DNA of 64,000 nucleotides from Novosphingobium capsulatum NBRC 12533 (lineage in GTDB: Bacteria > Pseudomonadota > Alphaproteobacteria > Sphingomonadales > Sphingomonadaceae): contig NZ_BCYV01000006.1 in assembly GCF_001598375.1 (NCBI RefSeq), positions 353,172-417,171 on the forward strand. The letters are read 5' to 3'. The notes beneath the pieces are model-generated. The model made no database searches. It had not been told where the DNA came from and saw nothing but the letters and a program-made list of their open reading frames with translations. This document shows, piece after piece, positions 17,273-26,689 of this stretch (its first letter is position 1; each line of letters begins with the position of its first letter). Both the position numbers and the translations under genes were made by a program.

Positions 17273-19074
17273 TTCTTTTTCGGCTTTGCTGTAATGGTGG
17301 CGTCGCGCGCGGCGGCGCGATCGAGGTTCTGCTGGTCCTTGGCTGCCTGCGCCTTGAGCTGCGGATGGCGGCTATAGAGATAGCGCTGCTGGCCGATGGT
17401 GAGCAGGTTGGAGGTGATCCAGTAGAGCAGCAGGCCCGAGGCAAACGGCGCCATGACGAACATCATCATCCACGGCATCAGGCCCATGATCTGTTGCTGT
17501 GCCGGGTCCATCGCGGCGGGTTGCAGCTTGAACTGCGCCCACATCGTCACGCCCAGGATGATCGCCAGCACGCCGATGCCAAGATAGGCGGGCGGGGTGA
17601 ACGGCAGCAGGCCGAACAGGTTGAGCACGTGGAGCGGATCGGGCGCGGACAAGTCCTTGATCCACAGCACGAAGGGCTGGTGGCGCATTTCGATGGTCAG
17701 CACCAGCACCTTGTAGAGCGCAAAGAACACCGGGATCTGCAGGAAGATCGGCAGGCAGCCGGCCAGCGGGTTCACGCGCTCTTCCTTGTAGAGCTTCATG
17801 ATTTCCTGCTGGGCCTGGGCCTTGTCGTCCTTGTAGCGTTCCTGGATCGCCTTCATCTTGGGCTGGAGCGCGCGCATCGCCGCCATCGAGGCGAACTGGC
17901 GCTGCGCCACCGGGAACATCATGCCGCGCACCAGCAGGGTGAGCAGGATGATGGCCAGGCCGAAGTTCTTGACGCCATGGAACAGCGAATCGAGCAGCCA
18001 GAAGATCGGCTTTTCGAACCAGCGGAACCAGCCCCAGTCGATCGACAGCGACAGGTGCGTCACGCCCTGGTTTTCATAAGCTTCCAGGACGTTGTTTTCC
18101 TTGGCGCCGGCAAACAGGCGCAGGGTCTGGCTCTGCGTCTGGCCAGGAGCCACGCTGGCGGCCGGCCAGATCAGGTCAGCGGCAAACAGGTTGTTGCCCA
18201 GTGCGCGGAAATCGGCGGCGGGCTTGGCCGCGCCATCGGCCGGGATCAGCGCCGAAAGCCAATAGATGTCGGTAAAGCCGATCCAGTTGGCCGCGCCTGC
18301 CGGCGTGATCGAGCCGACCTTGGCGACATCGGTGTAGTTGTTGGAGAAATTGACCGAGCCATCGAACGCGCCGATCGGGCCGGAATGGACCTGCCAGGTA
18401 TCCTGGCTCATCGTCTTGTCGGTGCGGTTGATGCGGGCAAACGGCGCGACCGAGGCAGCCGTGGGCGCGGCGTTGGTCACGCTCTGCGTCACGGTCAGCA
18501 TGTAATTCTGGTCGATCGCGTAGCGCAGGCTGAAGGTTTGCCCGGTGGGGTTGCGCCAGGTCAGCGTGACCGGGGTGGCCGGCGTCAGCTTGGTACCTTG
18601 CGCGGTGAACACGGTCTGCCCGTTGGGCGCGGCCACGCCGTTCTGCCCCAGCCAGCCGACCTGGGCAAAATGCTGCGCCGGGGTGCCGGCGGGCGAGAAC
18701 AGGCGCACCGGCGGGCTGTTCTTGTCGATCGTTTCGCGATGGCGCACCAGCGTCAGGTCATCGACCACGCCGCCGACCAGGTTGATCGAGCCCTTGAGGC
18801 CCGGCGCATCGATCGGCACGCGGTTGCCGGCGGCCAGTTCCTGGGCCAGATCCTTTTGCTCCAGCGCCACGTCGGCCGGGGCCTGCAGCCCGCCTTCGCG
18901 GGTGGGCTTGGCCGGCGGGCCGCTGCTGGCGGGCGCGGCCACGGGCGCCTGGCTCGCCATGGCGGCCGGCTTGCCCTTGGGCTGCGGATAGAAATAGGCG
19001 ATGCCATAATCCCAGCCGATCAGCAGCAGGCCCATCAGGACCACCGCCAGGATCAGGTTGCGCTGTTTCTCCAC
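17269..19074 (-). CDS. yidC: membrane protein insertase YidC
   Basis: A 601-residue YidC of Gram-negative type. The first transmembrane helix is at residues 5-25 (NLILAVVLMGLLLIGWDYGIAYF). A large periplasmic beta domain follows, then five C-terminal helices with GCLPIFLQIPVFFALYKVL and QQQIMGLMPWMMMFVMAPFASGLLLYW. It inserts proteins into the inner membrane alone or with Sec. GTG at 19074 is the start, with GAGG six bases upstream; it gives MEKQRNLILA, the typical N-terminus. The frame is open for 70 further codons upstream, but that part overlaps yidD and does not resemble YidC. Confidence 0.96.
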   Translation of the reverse strand: MEKQRNLILAVVLMGLLLIGWDYGIAYFYPQPKGKPAAMASQAPVAAPASSGPPAKPTREGGLQAPADVALEQKDLAQELAAGNRVPIDAPGLKGSINLVGGVVDDLTLVRHRETIDKNSPPVRLFSPAGTPAQHFAQVGWLGQNGVAAPNGQTVFTAQGTKLTPATPVTLTWRNPTGQTFSLRYAIDQNYMLTVTQSVTNAAPTAASVAPFARINRTDKTMSQDTWQVHSGPIGAFDGSVNFSNNYTDVAKVGSITPAGAANWIGFTDIYWLSALIPADGAAKPAADFRALGNNLFAADLIWPAASVAPGQTQSQTLRLFAGAKENNVLEAYENQGVTHLSLSIDWGWFRWFEKPIFWLLDSLFHGVKNFGLAIILLTLLVRGMMFPVAQRQFASMAAMRALQPKMKAIQERYKDDKAQAQQEIMKLYKEERVNPLAGCLPIFLQIPVFFALYKVLVLTIEMRHQPFVLWIKDLSAPDPLHVLNLFGLLPFTPPAYLGIGVLAIILGVTMWAQFKLQPAAMDPAQQQIMGLMPWMMMFVMAPFASGLLLYWITSNLLTIGQQRYLYSRHPQLKAQAAKDQQNLDRAAARDATITAKPKKK

Positions 19075-19117
19075 TGTGCCTCGCGTTCGTTGAATCAAGC
19101 TGTTTGGGAAGGGGTGT

Positions 19118-19327
19118 TCAGGGGACGGGATCGTACCCGCAGCCACCCCAGGGATGGCAGCGCAATAGCCGCAAGGCGGCAAGCCAGCTACCCTTAATCG
19201 CACCATGCTTGGTCCACGCCTCGATCGCATATTGCGAGCACGAGGGGGCAAAGCGGCACGAAGGTGGCAAGACGCGGGATGGGCCAAGCTGCCAGCCCCG
19301 GGCGATGAGGATGAGCAGGCGCTTCAT
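19118..19327 (-). CDS. yidD: membrane protein insertion efficiency factor YidD
   Basis: A 69-residue amphipathic membrane-associated protein that aids YidC-dependent insertion. The family core [16 protein letters not shown] with conserved cysteines is at residues 22-37, and [17 protein letters not shown] closes the protein. It starts four bases after the rnpA stop and ends about 43 bases before the yidC start, matching the usual order. Confidence 0.95.
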   Translation of the reverse strand: MKRLLILIARGWQLGPSRVLPPSCRFAPSCSQYAIEAWTKHGAIKGSWLAALRLLRCHPWGGCGYDPVP

Positions 19328-19331
19328 GGGC

Positions 19332-19811
19332 TCAGCGGCCGTAGGCGGGCTTGGGTTCGCGCGGTGGGCCGCGCCTGGTGCCGGGCTTTCCGCCCGATTT
19401 GCCGCCAGGCTTGCGGGGCGGATCGCCCTTGCCGGCAGCAGCGCGCGACAGGGCCTGGCCCAGTTCGCTGCGCAGCAGGGCGAAATCGCGCTCCACCCCG
19501 TTTTCGCGGCCGATTAGCACATGATCGGCGCCGGCAATGCCGTGGGCGGGCAGCAGTTCGCGCAGCAGCGCGCGAAAGCGCCGCTTCATGCGGTTGCGCG
19601 CCACGGCGTTGCCGATCTTCTTGGTGACGGTCACCCCGAATCGCAGCGAGCCATCGGCGCGCGACAAGGGGTTCACCAAAAGCACGAATCCGGGCCTTGC
19701 GACCCGGATTCCGCGATTGGCGGCGAGAAAATCCGCACGCCGGGCCATCGTCGCCAAGCGGGCACTGCGCCGAGGAGAGCGGGCCGGATCGGCCCCGGTC
19801 TCAACCGACAT
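19332..19811 (-). CDS. rnpA: ribonuclease P protein component
   Basis: A 159-residue RnpA, the protein subunit of RNase P, which trims 5' ends of tRNAs. Conserved elements are the [13 protein letters not shown] start of the fold, the [26 protein letters not shown]-binding motif around residues 75-97, and a basic tail rich in Gly, Lys and Arg. The ATG at 19811 keeps the conserved [11 protein letters not shown] segment. A shorter start at 19748 would cut into it. The gene follows rpmH by 20 bases. Confidence 0.92.
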   Translation of the reverse strand: MSVETGADPARSPRRSARLATMARRADFLAANRGIRVARPGFVLLVNPLSRADGSLRFGVTVTKKIGNAVARNRMKRRFRALLRELLPAHGIAGADHVLIGRENGVERDFALLRSELGQALSRAAAGKGDPPRKPGGKSGGKPGTRRGPPREPKPAYGR

Positions 19812-19831
19812 GGTGCCCGAAGGGCGCGCGA

Positions 19832-19966
19832 TCAGGCCGAGAGGTTCTTGCGGCCGCGGGCGCGACGAGCGCGCAGCACCTTGCGACCACCGACGGTGGC
19901 CATGCGGGCGCGGAAGCCGTGGCGGCGGGCACGCACGAGGTTGCTGGGCTGGAAAGTGCGCTTCAT
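19832..19966 (-). CDS. rpmH: 50S ribosomal protein L34
   Basis: A 44-residue, very basic protein beginning [18 protein letters not shown] and ending GRKNLSA, exactly the L34 pattern. It is the first gene of rpmH-rnpA-yidD-yidC-engB. Its small size and dense Arg/Lys content fit the ribosomal surface location. The start ATG is at 19966. Confidence 0.97.
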   Translation of the reverse strand: MKRTFQPSNLVRARRHGFRARMATVGGRKVLRARRARGRKNLSA

Positions 19967-20167
19967 GGTTCAGCTCTTCTTCTTGTCTGGCGAATCGGTA
20001 TAACAGGCACGCCGCCGCAACCGACGCCGAGCCGAAATCAGGGGTGCGCCGATAAGCGAGGGCGCGCCATCCGTCAAGCATTTGCCGAGGCGCGATTGTG
20101 CCACGCGGGCGCAAACCCCAATGAAAATGCCATTGGCGAAATTCGCGCAAGGTTCTAGGGCAGAGCC

Positions 20168-21490
20168 ATGGTTGCCGACGAAACCGGGCAGGCCCAAAGC
20201 TGGGGCCGCATATGGCGCCGCAAGCCGGCCTGGCTGACACTGGCGCTGTTTGCCGTGCTGGCGCTGGCGCTGCTGGGTACCTTTGCCCTGATCTTCACCA
20301 CGGTCGATGCCGAGCGCGTGCAGCGCGAGCAGGCGGCGCGCACCAGCGCGGTGCTGGCCGCGCTCGATGGCATCGTGGCGGCCACGCTTAACGGCGAAAC
20401 CGGGCAGCGCGGCTATTACATCACCTATGACCGCCGCTATCTGGTGCCTTATACGCAGGGCCATGCCGCCTATGAGGCGGAAATCCGCGCGCTGCGCCGC
20501 CGCCTGGGCCAGGGCATCGATCCGCAGCAGGCCGCCCTGGTGGATGAGATCGAGCGCCTGGGCGATGCCAAGTGGGCCGAAATGGCCGGCACGGTGGAAC
20601 TGGTGCGGCGTGGCGAACTGGTCGAGGCACGGGTGCGCACCCTGTCTGACGAGGGGCAACTGGCGATGGAGGCCCTGCGCCAGGCCGTGGGCCGGCTGGA
20701 ACGTACCGAGCGCGCGCGGCTGGATGCCGCGACCGACAGTGCTGCCATGGCCGAGGCGCGCGTCATACCCTCGCTGGGCCTGCTGGCGGTGATCATCACC
20801 ATCGCGCTGATCCTGGGGCTGTGGCAGGTGATCCGCACTGCCCAGGCGCAGGCAGCCGCTGCCAATGCCGCGCTGATCGCCGAGGCGCGCGACCGCGCCG
20901 ACCTGCTGGCGCGCGAGCTTAATCATCGCGTAAAGAACCTGTTCGCGGTGATCCTGGCGATCGTGAAGATGTCGGCCCGGGGCGATACCGCCGCGGCCCC
21001 GGCGGTGGACCGCATTGCCAAGCGCATCCACGCCCTGGTCACCGCGCACGATGTGACGCAGGGGCGCCACGATGGCGATGGCGAGGTGGACCTGGCCGAT
21101 CTGGTCACCAAGGCGATCGCGCCCTACCGCTCTGACAGCGAACGCTGCAACCTTTCGGGCGGGACACTGGTGGTGTCGGGCCGCCACGCCGTGCCGCTGG
21201 GCCTGGTGCTGCACGAATTGGTGACCAATGCCGTCAAGTATGGCGCCTGGTCGGCCCCGGGCGGACTGCTCGAGGTGCGCTGGGAACACCATGCGGCAGA
21301 CAAGACCGTGCGCCTGGTGTGGCAGGAACGCGCCGCCGCGCCGCTGGTGCTGCCCGAAGACGGCGTGCCGGCGCGCGAAGGCTTTGGCTCGGCGCTGATC
21401 CGCAGTTCCGAACGCCAGCTTGACGGGCGCATCGTGCGGCGCTTTTCGCCCGAGGGGATCATGGTGGAGATTACGTTCCCCCACGCATGA
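20168..21490 (+). CDS. sensor histidine kinase, CHASE3 sensor with HWE/HisKA_2 kinase domain
   Basis: A 440-residue membrane kinase. The first transmembrane helix spans residues 20-45. A CHASE3-like periplasmic helical sensor with GETGQRGYYITYDRRYLVPY follows, and the second helix is near 195-220. The phosphoacceptor His is in ARELNHRVKNLFAVI, and the ATP-binding domain has HELVTNAVKYGAWS and GFGSALI. It is the HWE/HisKA_2 class, which in sphingomonads often feeds the PhyR general stress pathway (Pak kinases), so PhyR is a plausible partner. No response regulator is adjacent. ATG 20168 is used. Confidence 0.88.
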   Translation: MVADETGQAQSWGRIWRRKPAWLTLALFAVLALALLGTFALIFTTVDAERVQREQAARTSAVLAALDGIVAATLNGETGQRGYYITYDRRYLVPYTQGHAAYEAEIRALRRRLGQGIDPQQAALVDEIERLGDAKWAEMAGTVELVRRGELVEARVRTLSDEGQLAMEALRQAVGRLERTERARLDAATDSAAMAEARVIPSLGLLAVIITIALILGLWQVIRTAQAQAAAANAALIAEARDRADLLARELNHRVKNLFAVILAIVKMSARGDTAAAPAVDRIAKRIHALVTAHDVTQGRHDGDGEVDLADLVTKAIAPYRSDSERCNLSGGTLVVSGRHAVPLGLVLHELVTNAVKYGAWSAPGGLLEVRWEHHAADKTVRLVWQERAAAPLVLPEDGVPAREGFGSALIRSSERQLDGRIVRRFSPEGIMVEITFPHA

Positions 21491-21521
21491 TCCCGCCGGA
21501 TCATCCCTTGGGCGCCTGGCC

Positions 21522-22823
21522 TTACGGCTTGGGCGCGGTGGCTGACCAGTTCACCAGCGTCTTGAAATAGGCCAGCGTCTCTTCCAGCGCGCGATTGCCC
21601 AGGTCCGATCCTTCGGGCGGGAAGAAGCTGAGCTTGACGATCACCGTGCGCGTGGCGGGGTGGACGTAGATGAACTGCCCCTGGAGGCCGAGCGCGGTAT
21701 AGGCGCCGGTATCGTCGACCTTCCACCACTGGAAGCCATAGCCGGAGCGGGCGAAGGGATCGGTCACGCTGGCCGGCGGGGGCGGCGTGCCGGGATCGGC
21801 ATTGGGCACCATCGCGGTTGCCTGGTGGACCCAGTCCGCCGGCAGGATCTGGCGGCCGTTGAACTTGCCCTCGTCCAGCATCATCTGCCCCAGGCGGGCA
21901 AAATCGCGCAGCGTGGCGTTATAGCCCATGCCGTTAAGCTCGCGCCCCACGCCCGGCGCGCCATCGGCCAGCCAGAAGCCATAGGATTCCATGCCCATCG
22001 GCTGCCACAGGGTGTTGGTCATGTAGGTGGCCAGCGGCTGCTTGGTCGCGCGTTCGAGAATCCAGCCCAGCACGCTGGTATCGAGCGTGGAATAGTTGAA
22101 GTGGCTGCCCGGCTTCCATTTGCGGCCCAGGCGTGGCGCGGTGTCGGCAAAGCGTTCGGTGTTGGCGACGATGGCGTTGAGGAAGATCTTGGCGGCCACG
22201 CTGGGCGTTGCGCCAAAGTCATAGCGTTCCTCGTAATCCACGCCCGAACGCATCTGGAGCAGCTGGCGGATCGTCACCCCGTCATAGCCCGACCCCTTGA
22301 GTTCGGGGACATAGTCGGTGGCGGGCTGGTCGATCGACTTGATGAAGCCCTGGTTGACCGCGATGCCGACCATGATCGAGGTGATCGACTTGGCCATCGA
22401 GAACGAGATGTAGTGCGTGCTGGCATCGGTGTTGTTGCGATAGCTTTCGTGCACGATCCTGCCGTCGCGCATCACCAGCAGGGCATTGGTGAAAGTGCGG
22501 TCTTCCCACTGGTCCTCGGTCATTTTCGTGGTGCCGAGCACGGCATCGGGCAGGGCCTGGTCCACGCGGGGCAGCGCGGCGATCGGGCCGGAACGCGGCA
22601 CCGGTCGGGTCTGGAACAGCTGATCCATGGTGTGGAAGGTCAGCATGTTTTCCGGCGCTTCGAGCATGTGGGTGCGCGCGGCGGCCAGGTTGGGCGGTAC
22701 CTGGCCATTGGGCAGGACATGGGGCGGCGCGGTTTGCGCCAGGGCGGGCGTGGCGAATGCCTGGGCCAGGGCGAGGGTGGCGCTGGCCAGCGCGAGCGCG
22801 GCCTTCTTGCGGGGGAAAACCAT
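21522..22823 (-). CDS. beta-lactamase-fold serine hydrolase, secreted
   Basis: A 433-residue serine hydrolase of the class C beta-lactamase/esterase fold. A signal peptide MVFPRKKAALALASATLALAQ with an ALAQ cleavage region precedes the mature protein. The catalytic SxxK is SMAK (in YISFSMAKSITS), the second motif is in FNYSTLDTSVLG, and a C-terminal GFQWWKVDD region follows. Such proteins include esterases, D-aminopeptidases and 6-aminohexanoate-dimer-type hydrolases; the substrate is unknown. ATG 22823 was chosen over an upstream TTG at 22856. It lies downstream of a TonB-dependent receptor gene, suggesting that imported or surface-bound material is its substrate. Confidence 0.85.
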   Translation of the reverse strand: MVFPRKKAALALASATLALAQAFATPALAQTAPPHVLPNGQVPPNLAAARTHMLEAPENMLTFHTMDQLFQTRPVPRSGPIAALPRVDQALPDAVLGTTKMTEDQWEDRTFTNALLVMRDGRIVHESYRNNTDASTHYISFSMAKSITSIMVGIAVNQGFIKSIDQPATDYVPELKGSGYDGVTIRQLLQMRSGVDYEERYDFGATPSVAAKIFLNAIVANTERFADTAPRLGRKWKPGSHFNYSTLDTSVLGWILERATKQPLATYMTNTLWQPMGMESYGFWLADGAPGVGRELNGMGYNATLRDFARLGQMMLDEGKFNGRQILPADWVHQATAMVPNADPGTPPPPASVTDPFARSGYGFQWWKVDDTGAYTALGLQGQFIYVHPATRTVIVKLSFFPPEGSDLGNRALEETLAYFKTLVNWSATAPKP

Positions 22824-22930
22824 GGGGAAGCAGCCTTTGCAGCAGGGAAGGAACAAGGGGAAAAGTGGCCGGAAGCATCAGGGTGCTTCCGGCCCAGTGC
22901 AGGGGGTGCCCCTTGGCGGGGCACCCGGCA

Positions 22931-25315
22931 TTACTGGCGCATCAGCAGGGTGAGGCCGAACGTGCGCGGGCGCTGTGACAGGTTGCGATAGGTGCCAACG
23001 CCGCTCACCTCGATCGAGCGGGACAGGATCGTGGTTTCGTTGGTCAGGTTGTCGACAAACAGCGAGAGATCATAGGCGCCCTTGCGCAGCCCGGCGCGCA
23101 GGCTGGCATAGTGCACCTGGGGCAGGGCATAGGCGCCGGGATCATAGCTGCTGGTGCTGCTGTCGGTGACGGCCGACATCCTGGCCTTGCTCTTGTACGA
23201 ATAGTCGGCGCGCAGATAGGCCGTGGCGCTGCCGACCGGCGCTTCATAATTGGCGCCGATCGTGGCCGTCCACGGATGGGTTTCCAGGTGATCACCCACT
23301 GCGGCGATCAGCTGGCCGGCCTGGGGATTGGGCTGGCCGCTGACATTCTGGGTCAGGTGCGCGTCGGTATAGGCCAGCGTTCCATCCAGGGTGAACGCGG
23401 GGCTGATCCGGGCCGTCGCCTGGATGTCGAAGCCCTGGCTGCGTGCCTTGCCCAGGTTGGCAGTGAACTGCGCGCCGCAATGCTGGAGATAGACGTTCTG
23501 CTGAATGTTGCTCCAATCCACGTGGTAGGCGCTGGCTGCCAGGCTTACCCCGCCCACGCGCGTCTTGGCGCCGGCTTCATAGCTCCACAGGCTGTCGGAC
23601 TTGTAGGTGCTGGGCACATTGGCAAAGCCATAGTTGGCAAGGTCCGTCCCGCACTGGCTGAGCGGCACCGGCGCATTGGTGCCGCCGATGCGATAGCCCT
23701 TGGCCGCCGTGGCATAAATCAGCGTGGTTGGCGTGGCCTGCCAGTTGAGCGCGAACTTGGGCGTGACCGGGTTTTCGCTGACCGACTGCTGGTCCTGCAA
23801 CTGATAGCCCGAGACCGGACCCTGGAACAGCGAATTGCCTTCGAACTTGGTGTGCGCCACGCGCACCCCGGCGGTTACCTTGAGAGTGTCGGTCAGCTTG
23901 AGCGACCCTTCGGCAAAACCGGCCAGCTGTTCGTCGGCGCCGCGTCCGCTCCCCGCCAGCGAATAGAGCCCATCGACCAGCGGCACGCCGAGCACCACTT
24001 CGGGCGGCACGCCGCCAAAAATGTCGGCAAAGTTGGGATCATAGACCTGTTCGGCGAAATGCTGGACCGACTTGGCATAAAAGCCGCCGATCACCCAGGT
24101 GAAGCGCGCATTGGCGTTGGTGGATTGCAGGCGCACTTCCTGGGTGAACGTGCGCTGGTCGTTGCGCATATAGGCCAGGGCCTTGTGATCGGTGCCGACC
24201 CAGGGCGTGCCGGCAAAGACCGCCGGCCAGATTGTGGAATAGTCGATCTCGCCGCTTTGATCGCGCACATAGTAAGAGGTGTTGCTGATCAACTGCGCGC
24301 CGCCGAGATCGGCGCTGATGTTGAGCGCGGGCAGATAGAAGCGATCGCGATCGGGCGAGCCATTGGGCGCCCCGCTGACGTACTGGCCCTTGCTGGGGTT
24401 GGACAGCGCCTTGTAGCCTGGATCGCTGGGAGCGAGGCCGTTGTTTTCCCACCATGGGCTGGTGTCGTTGTTGACGCGCTTTTGATAATAGAGCGACGGA
24501 GTGATTTCCACGCCATCGACCGGCGCCCACTTGAGCGCAAAGCGCGCCACTTGCGTCCAGCTGGAATTGACGTTCTTGAGATAGGGCGCGTTGGTCAGGA
24601 TGGGATTGGCATCCTGCCGATCGATCCACCCGCCATCGTGGCGATACCACACGCTGGCTGCCAGCCCGAGCTTGTCGCGCACCAGCGGCGCTGAAATCGA
24701 TACGCCCAGTTCGCCCGAGGCGGCGCCGCCCTGCGTGGCCGAGGCTTCGGCCCGGCCATAGATATGCGTGTCGGTAAGGCTGGGCTGGGTGGTGATGAAG
24801 CGCACCGTGCCGCCTTCCGAACCAGCGCCGAACAGCGTGCCCTGCGGCCCGCGCAGCACTTCCACGCGCGCCAGATCGAACACCGCGGGAAAGGCGTTGG
24901 TGGTGGAATAGCCCACGACGCGGCTCTGGATCGGGGTATCGTCGATATAGACGCCGGTGGTGGCGGCCCCGACGGTGGAACTGATGCCGCGAATGGCGAT
25001 GTTGGTCTGGTTGCCGAAGCCGTTGGGATCGAACTGGATGCCCGGCGTCTGCCGCACGACGCCCGAAATGTCCTTGATGCCGCGCGCATCGAGCGAGGCT
25101 TGGCTGAGCGCGGTGACCGATTGCGGCACTTTGCTCAGCGATTCGGCGCGGCGGGTGGCCGTGACCACGATTTCGCCGGGGGCGGCATCGGCGCTTGTTG
25201 CAGTTGCCGGCGTGCCGCTGCCATCCTGCGCCAGTGCTGGCCCGCTGCTCCAGGCCAGGGCCATGGCCAGGGCCACGGGAGCGCCTGCGAACGAATGGAA
25301 ATGTCTGGGCTGCAT
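22931..25315 (-). CDS. TonB-dependent outer membrane receptor
   Basis: A 794-residue receptor. A signal peptide (to about ALAQ, residue 30) is followed by a TonB-box-like EIVVTATRR and a plug domain with VPQSVTALS, NIAIRGIS and RVEVLRGPQGTLFGAGSEGGTVRFIT. A 22-strand barrel ends in RPRTFGLTLLMRQ. This is the large sphingomonad class often used for plant- or aromatic-derived substrates rather than siderophores; the substrate cannot be read from sequence. It is flanked by a serine hydrolase gene downstream and a LuxR-type regulator gene upstream, all on the minus strand. Two perfect dyads lie in the 115-bp upstream gap. Confidence 0.92.
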   Translation of the reverse strand: MQPRHFHSFAGAPVALAMALAWSSGPALAQDGSGTPATATSADAAPGEIVVTATRRAESLSKVPQSVTALSQASLDARGIKDISGVVRQTPGIQFDPNGFGNQTNIAIRGISSTVGAATTGVYIDDTPIQSRVVGYSTTNAFPAVFDLARVEVLRGPQGTLFGAGSEGGTVRFITTQPSLTDTHIYGRAEASATQGGAASGELGVSISAPLVRDKLGLAASVWYRHDGGWIDRQDANPILTNAPYLKNVNSSWTQVARFALKWAPVDGVEITPSLYYQKRVNNDTSPWWENNGLAPSDPGYKALSNPSKGQYVSGAPNGSPDRDRFYLPALNISADLGGAQLISNTSYYVRDQSGEIDYSTIWPAVFAGTPWVGTDHKALAYMRNDQRTFTQEVRLQSTNANARFTWVIGGFYAKSVQHFAEQVYDPNFADIFGGVPPEVVLGVPLVDGLYSLAGSGRGADEQLAGFAEGSLKLTDTLKVTAGVRVAHTKFEGNSLFQGPVSGYQLQDQQSVSENPVTPKFALNWQATPTTLIYATAAKGYRIGGTNAPVPLSQCGTDLANYGFANVPSTYKSDSLWSYEAGAKTRVGGVSLAASAYHVDWSNIQQNVYLQHCGAQFTANLGKARSQGFDIQATARISPAFTLDGTLAYTDAHLTQNVSGQPNPQAGQLIAAVGDHLETHPWTATIGANYEAPVGSATAYLRADYSYKSKARMSAVTDSSTSSYDPGAYALPQVHYASLRAGLRKGAYDLSLFVDNLTNETTILSRSIEVSGVGTYRNLSQRPRTFGLTLLMRQ

Positions 25316-25342
25316 CTTCTATCCCTCACGCTGCGGCGGTTT

Positions 25343-25358
25343 GGAACGCGTCCGTTCC
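25343..25358. promoter_or_regulatory. dyad GGAACG-N4-CGTTCC upstream of the TonB receptor gene
   Basis: Perfect six-base arms separated by CGTC, 28 bases before the receptor start codon. The position overlaps the expected promoter or leader. Probably an operator, with an unknown binding protein. Confidence 0.4.
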
Positions 25359-25404
25359 GCCTTGTCGCGGGGGATGATGGGGCCAGAGGTTACGGCCCTG
25401 CACC

Positions 25405-25416
25405 TCCCATATGGGA
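25405..25416. promoter_or_regulatory. perfect 12-bp palindrome TCCCATATGGGA upstream of the TonB receptor gene
   Basis: A continuous palindrome about 90 bases upstream of the receptor ATG and just after the regulator gene stop. The position suits an activator site, and the adjacent LuxR-type protein is the obvious candidate. Confidence 0.4.
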
Positions 25417-25430
25417 TATAGTCTGCGATC

Positions 25431-26588
25431 TCAGTTTGGGCGTGGCGGAACGGGTACCGGGGGCAGGGTGCCGTTGCCCTGGGCCGAGAGCGAATGCAGG
25501 ATCAGGCGAACGAGATCGGCCTGGCGCCCGGTGCCGGTCTTGCCGAACAGCTGCTTGAGCTGGATGCGCGCAGTGCCGGTGGTAATACCGCGGCGGGCGG
25601 CATATTCGCTGACCGTGTCGCCCGCGGCTAGGGCAGCGGCCAGTTGCGCTTCTGCTCCCGTCAGGCGGAACAGGCGCGCCAGGGCTGATGGCATGATCTG
25701 GACGCGGCGTTCCGGCGCCGCGATCAGCAGCAGCACTTCATCGCGCGCGGCTGCACCGATGCCGGCCTGGTTGGCCCCAGACACGGCCCGCACATGCAGC
25801 GGATCGTCTCCCGGGCTGCCCAATGCCAGCACATCGGCATGGCCGGTGGCGGCATCGGCAACCAGCGCCTTGAGCGCGGCATTGGCTTGCGCGTTGTGCG
25901 CGGTCAGCATGCCGTTGCGCACGCCCAGGTGCCGGTTATAGGCGAGGAGCGTCTCGGCTACCGGATTGCTCCATGCCATGCGCAGCGTGCGATCGCAGCT
26001 GGTCATGGCCAGGTCGGTGGCGCTGATCGCCTGTTCCAGCGTGCGCACCCGCGCCGCGTTTTCCGAGGTTTTGAGCCACAGGCTGACCGCCTGGCTGAGG
26101 TGGGGCTGCAACTGCTGCAGAAATTCCACCTCGCCGGCGTTGACGTCGCGGTCGTCACCGGGCTTGCGATGGAACACCAGCGAGAAATGGCTGTTCGGGC
26201 TGAGGCCGAAATCGACCCAGAACGCCGGCCCCAATCCGCAGCGCGCCAACCCTTCGCGCATGGCGCGATGTTCGTTTTCGGAATGATCCAGGCTTTGGAA
26301 ATCACTGCCGATCCCGGTATCGGGATGGCGCAGCGCGCGTTGGCGATGAAAGCGGGGATTGGCGCCGGAATTGGCCCAGGAATCGTGAATGGCCGCATGG
26401 CGCAACGATACCGAATCCCGCGCCGTCCAGACCTGTTGCAGGCAGGAGCGGGCCGAAGACAGCACCTGCGCCACCACGCTTTCCAGGCCCATGCGATCGC
26501 GCAACGTATCGAGCACGACCTGCCAGCGCGCCTCATGCTCTACCGAGCCGTAGAGGTCGAGCAGCAGCGAAGAGTCCGAATGCGTCAT
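25431..26588 (-). CDS. LuxR-family helix-turn-helix transcriptional regulator
   Basis: A 385-residue regulator. A long N-terminal region has no recognised ligand motif but shows a GAF/PAS-like mix. The C-terminal LuxR-type HTH (LTGAEAQLAAALAAGDTVSEYAARRGITTGTARIQLKQLFGKTGTGRQADLVRLIL) spans about residues 305-365. It is encoded directly upstream of the TonB receptor on the same strand, so control of that receptor and of the serine hydrolase is likely. The ATG at 26588 starts MTHSDSSLLLDLYG. Confidence 0.85.
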   Translation of the reverse strand: MTHSDSSLLLDLYGSVEHEARWQVVLDTLRDRMGLESVVAQVLSSARSCLQQVWTARDSVSLRHAAIHDSWANSGANPRFHRQRALRHPDTGIGSDFQSLDHSENEHRAMREGLARCGLGPAFWVDFGLSPNSHFSLVFHRKPGDDRDVNAGEVEFLQQLQPHLSQAVSLWLKTSENAARVRTLEQAISATDLAMTSCDRTLRMAWSNPVAETLLAYNRHLGVRNGMLTAHNAQANAALKALVADAATGHADVLALGSPGDDPLHVRAVSGANQAGIGAAARDEVLLLIAAPERRVQIMPSALARLFRLTGAEAQLAAALAAGDTVSEYAARRGITTGTARIQLKQLFGKTGTGRQADLVRLILHSLSAQGNGTLPPVPVPPRPN

Positions 26589-26689
26589 GGGCAGCCTGGT
26601 CCGGGCTATGTCAGGATGTTGCTGTACCCCATGCCCGCTGCCAAGGCAAAGGGTCGCTGTTGCCTACCAGGCCCGTGGCGGCGGGGCGT

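Noticed and set aside
25343..25358. GGAACG-N4-CGTTCC as an EcfG promoter
   Set aside because: The spacing between GGAAC and CGTT is only five bases; it was kept as a plain dyad.
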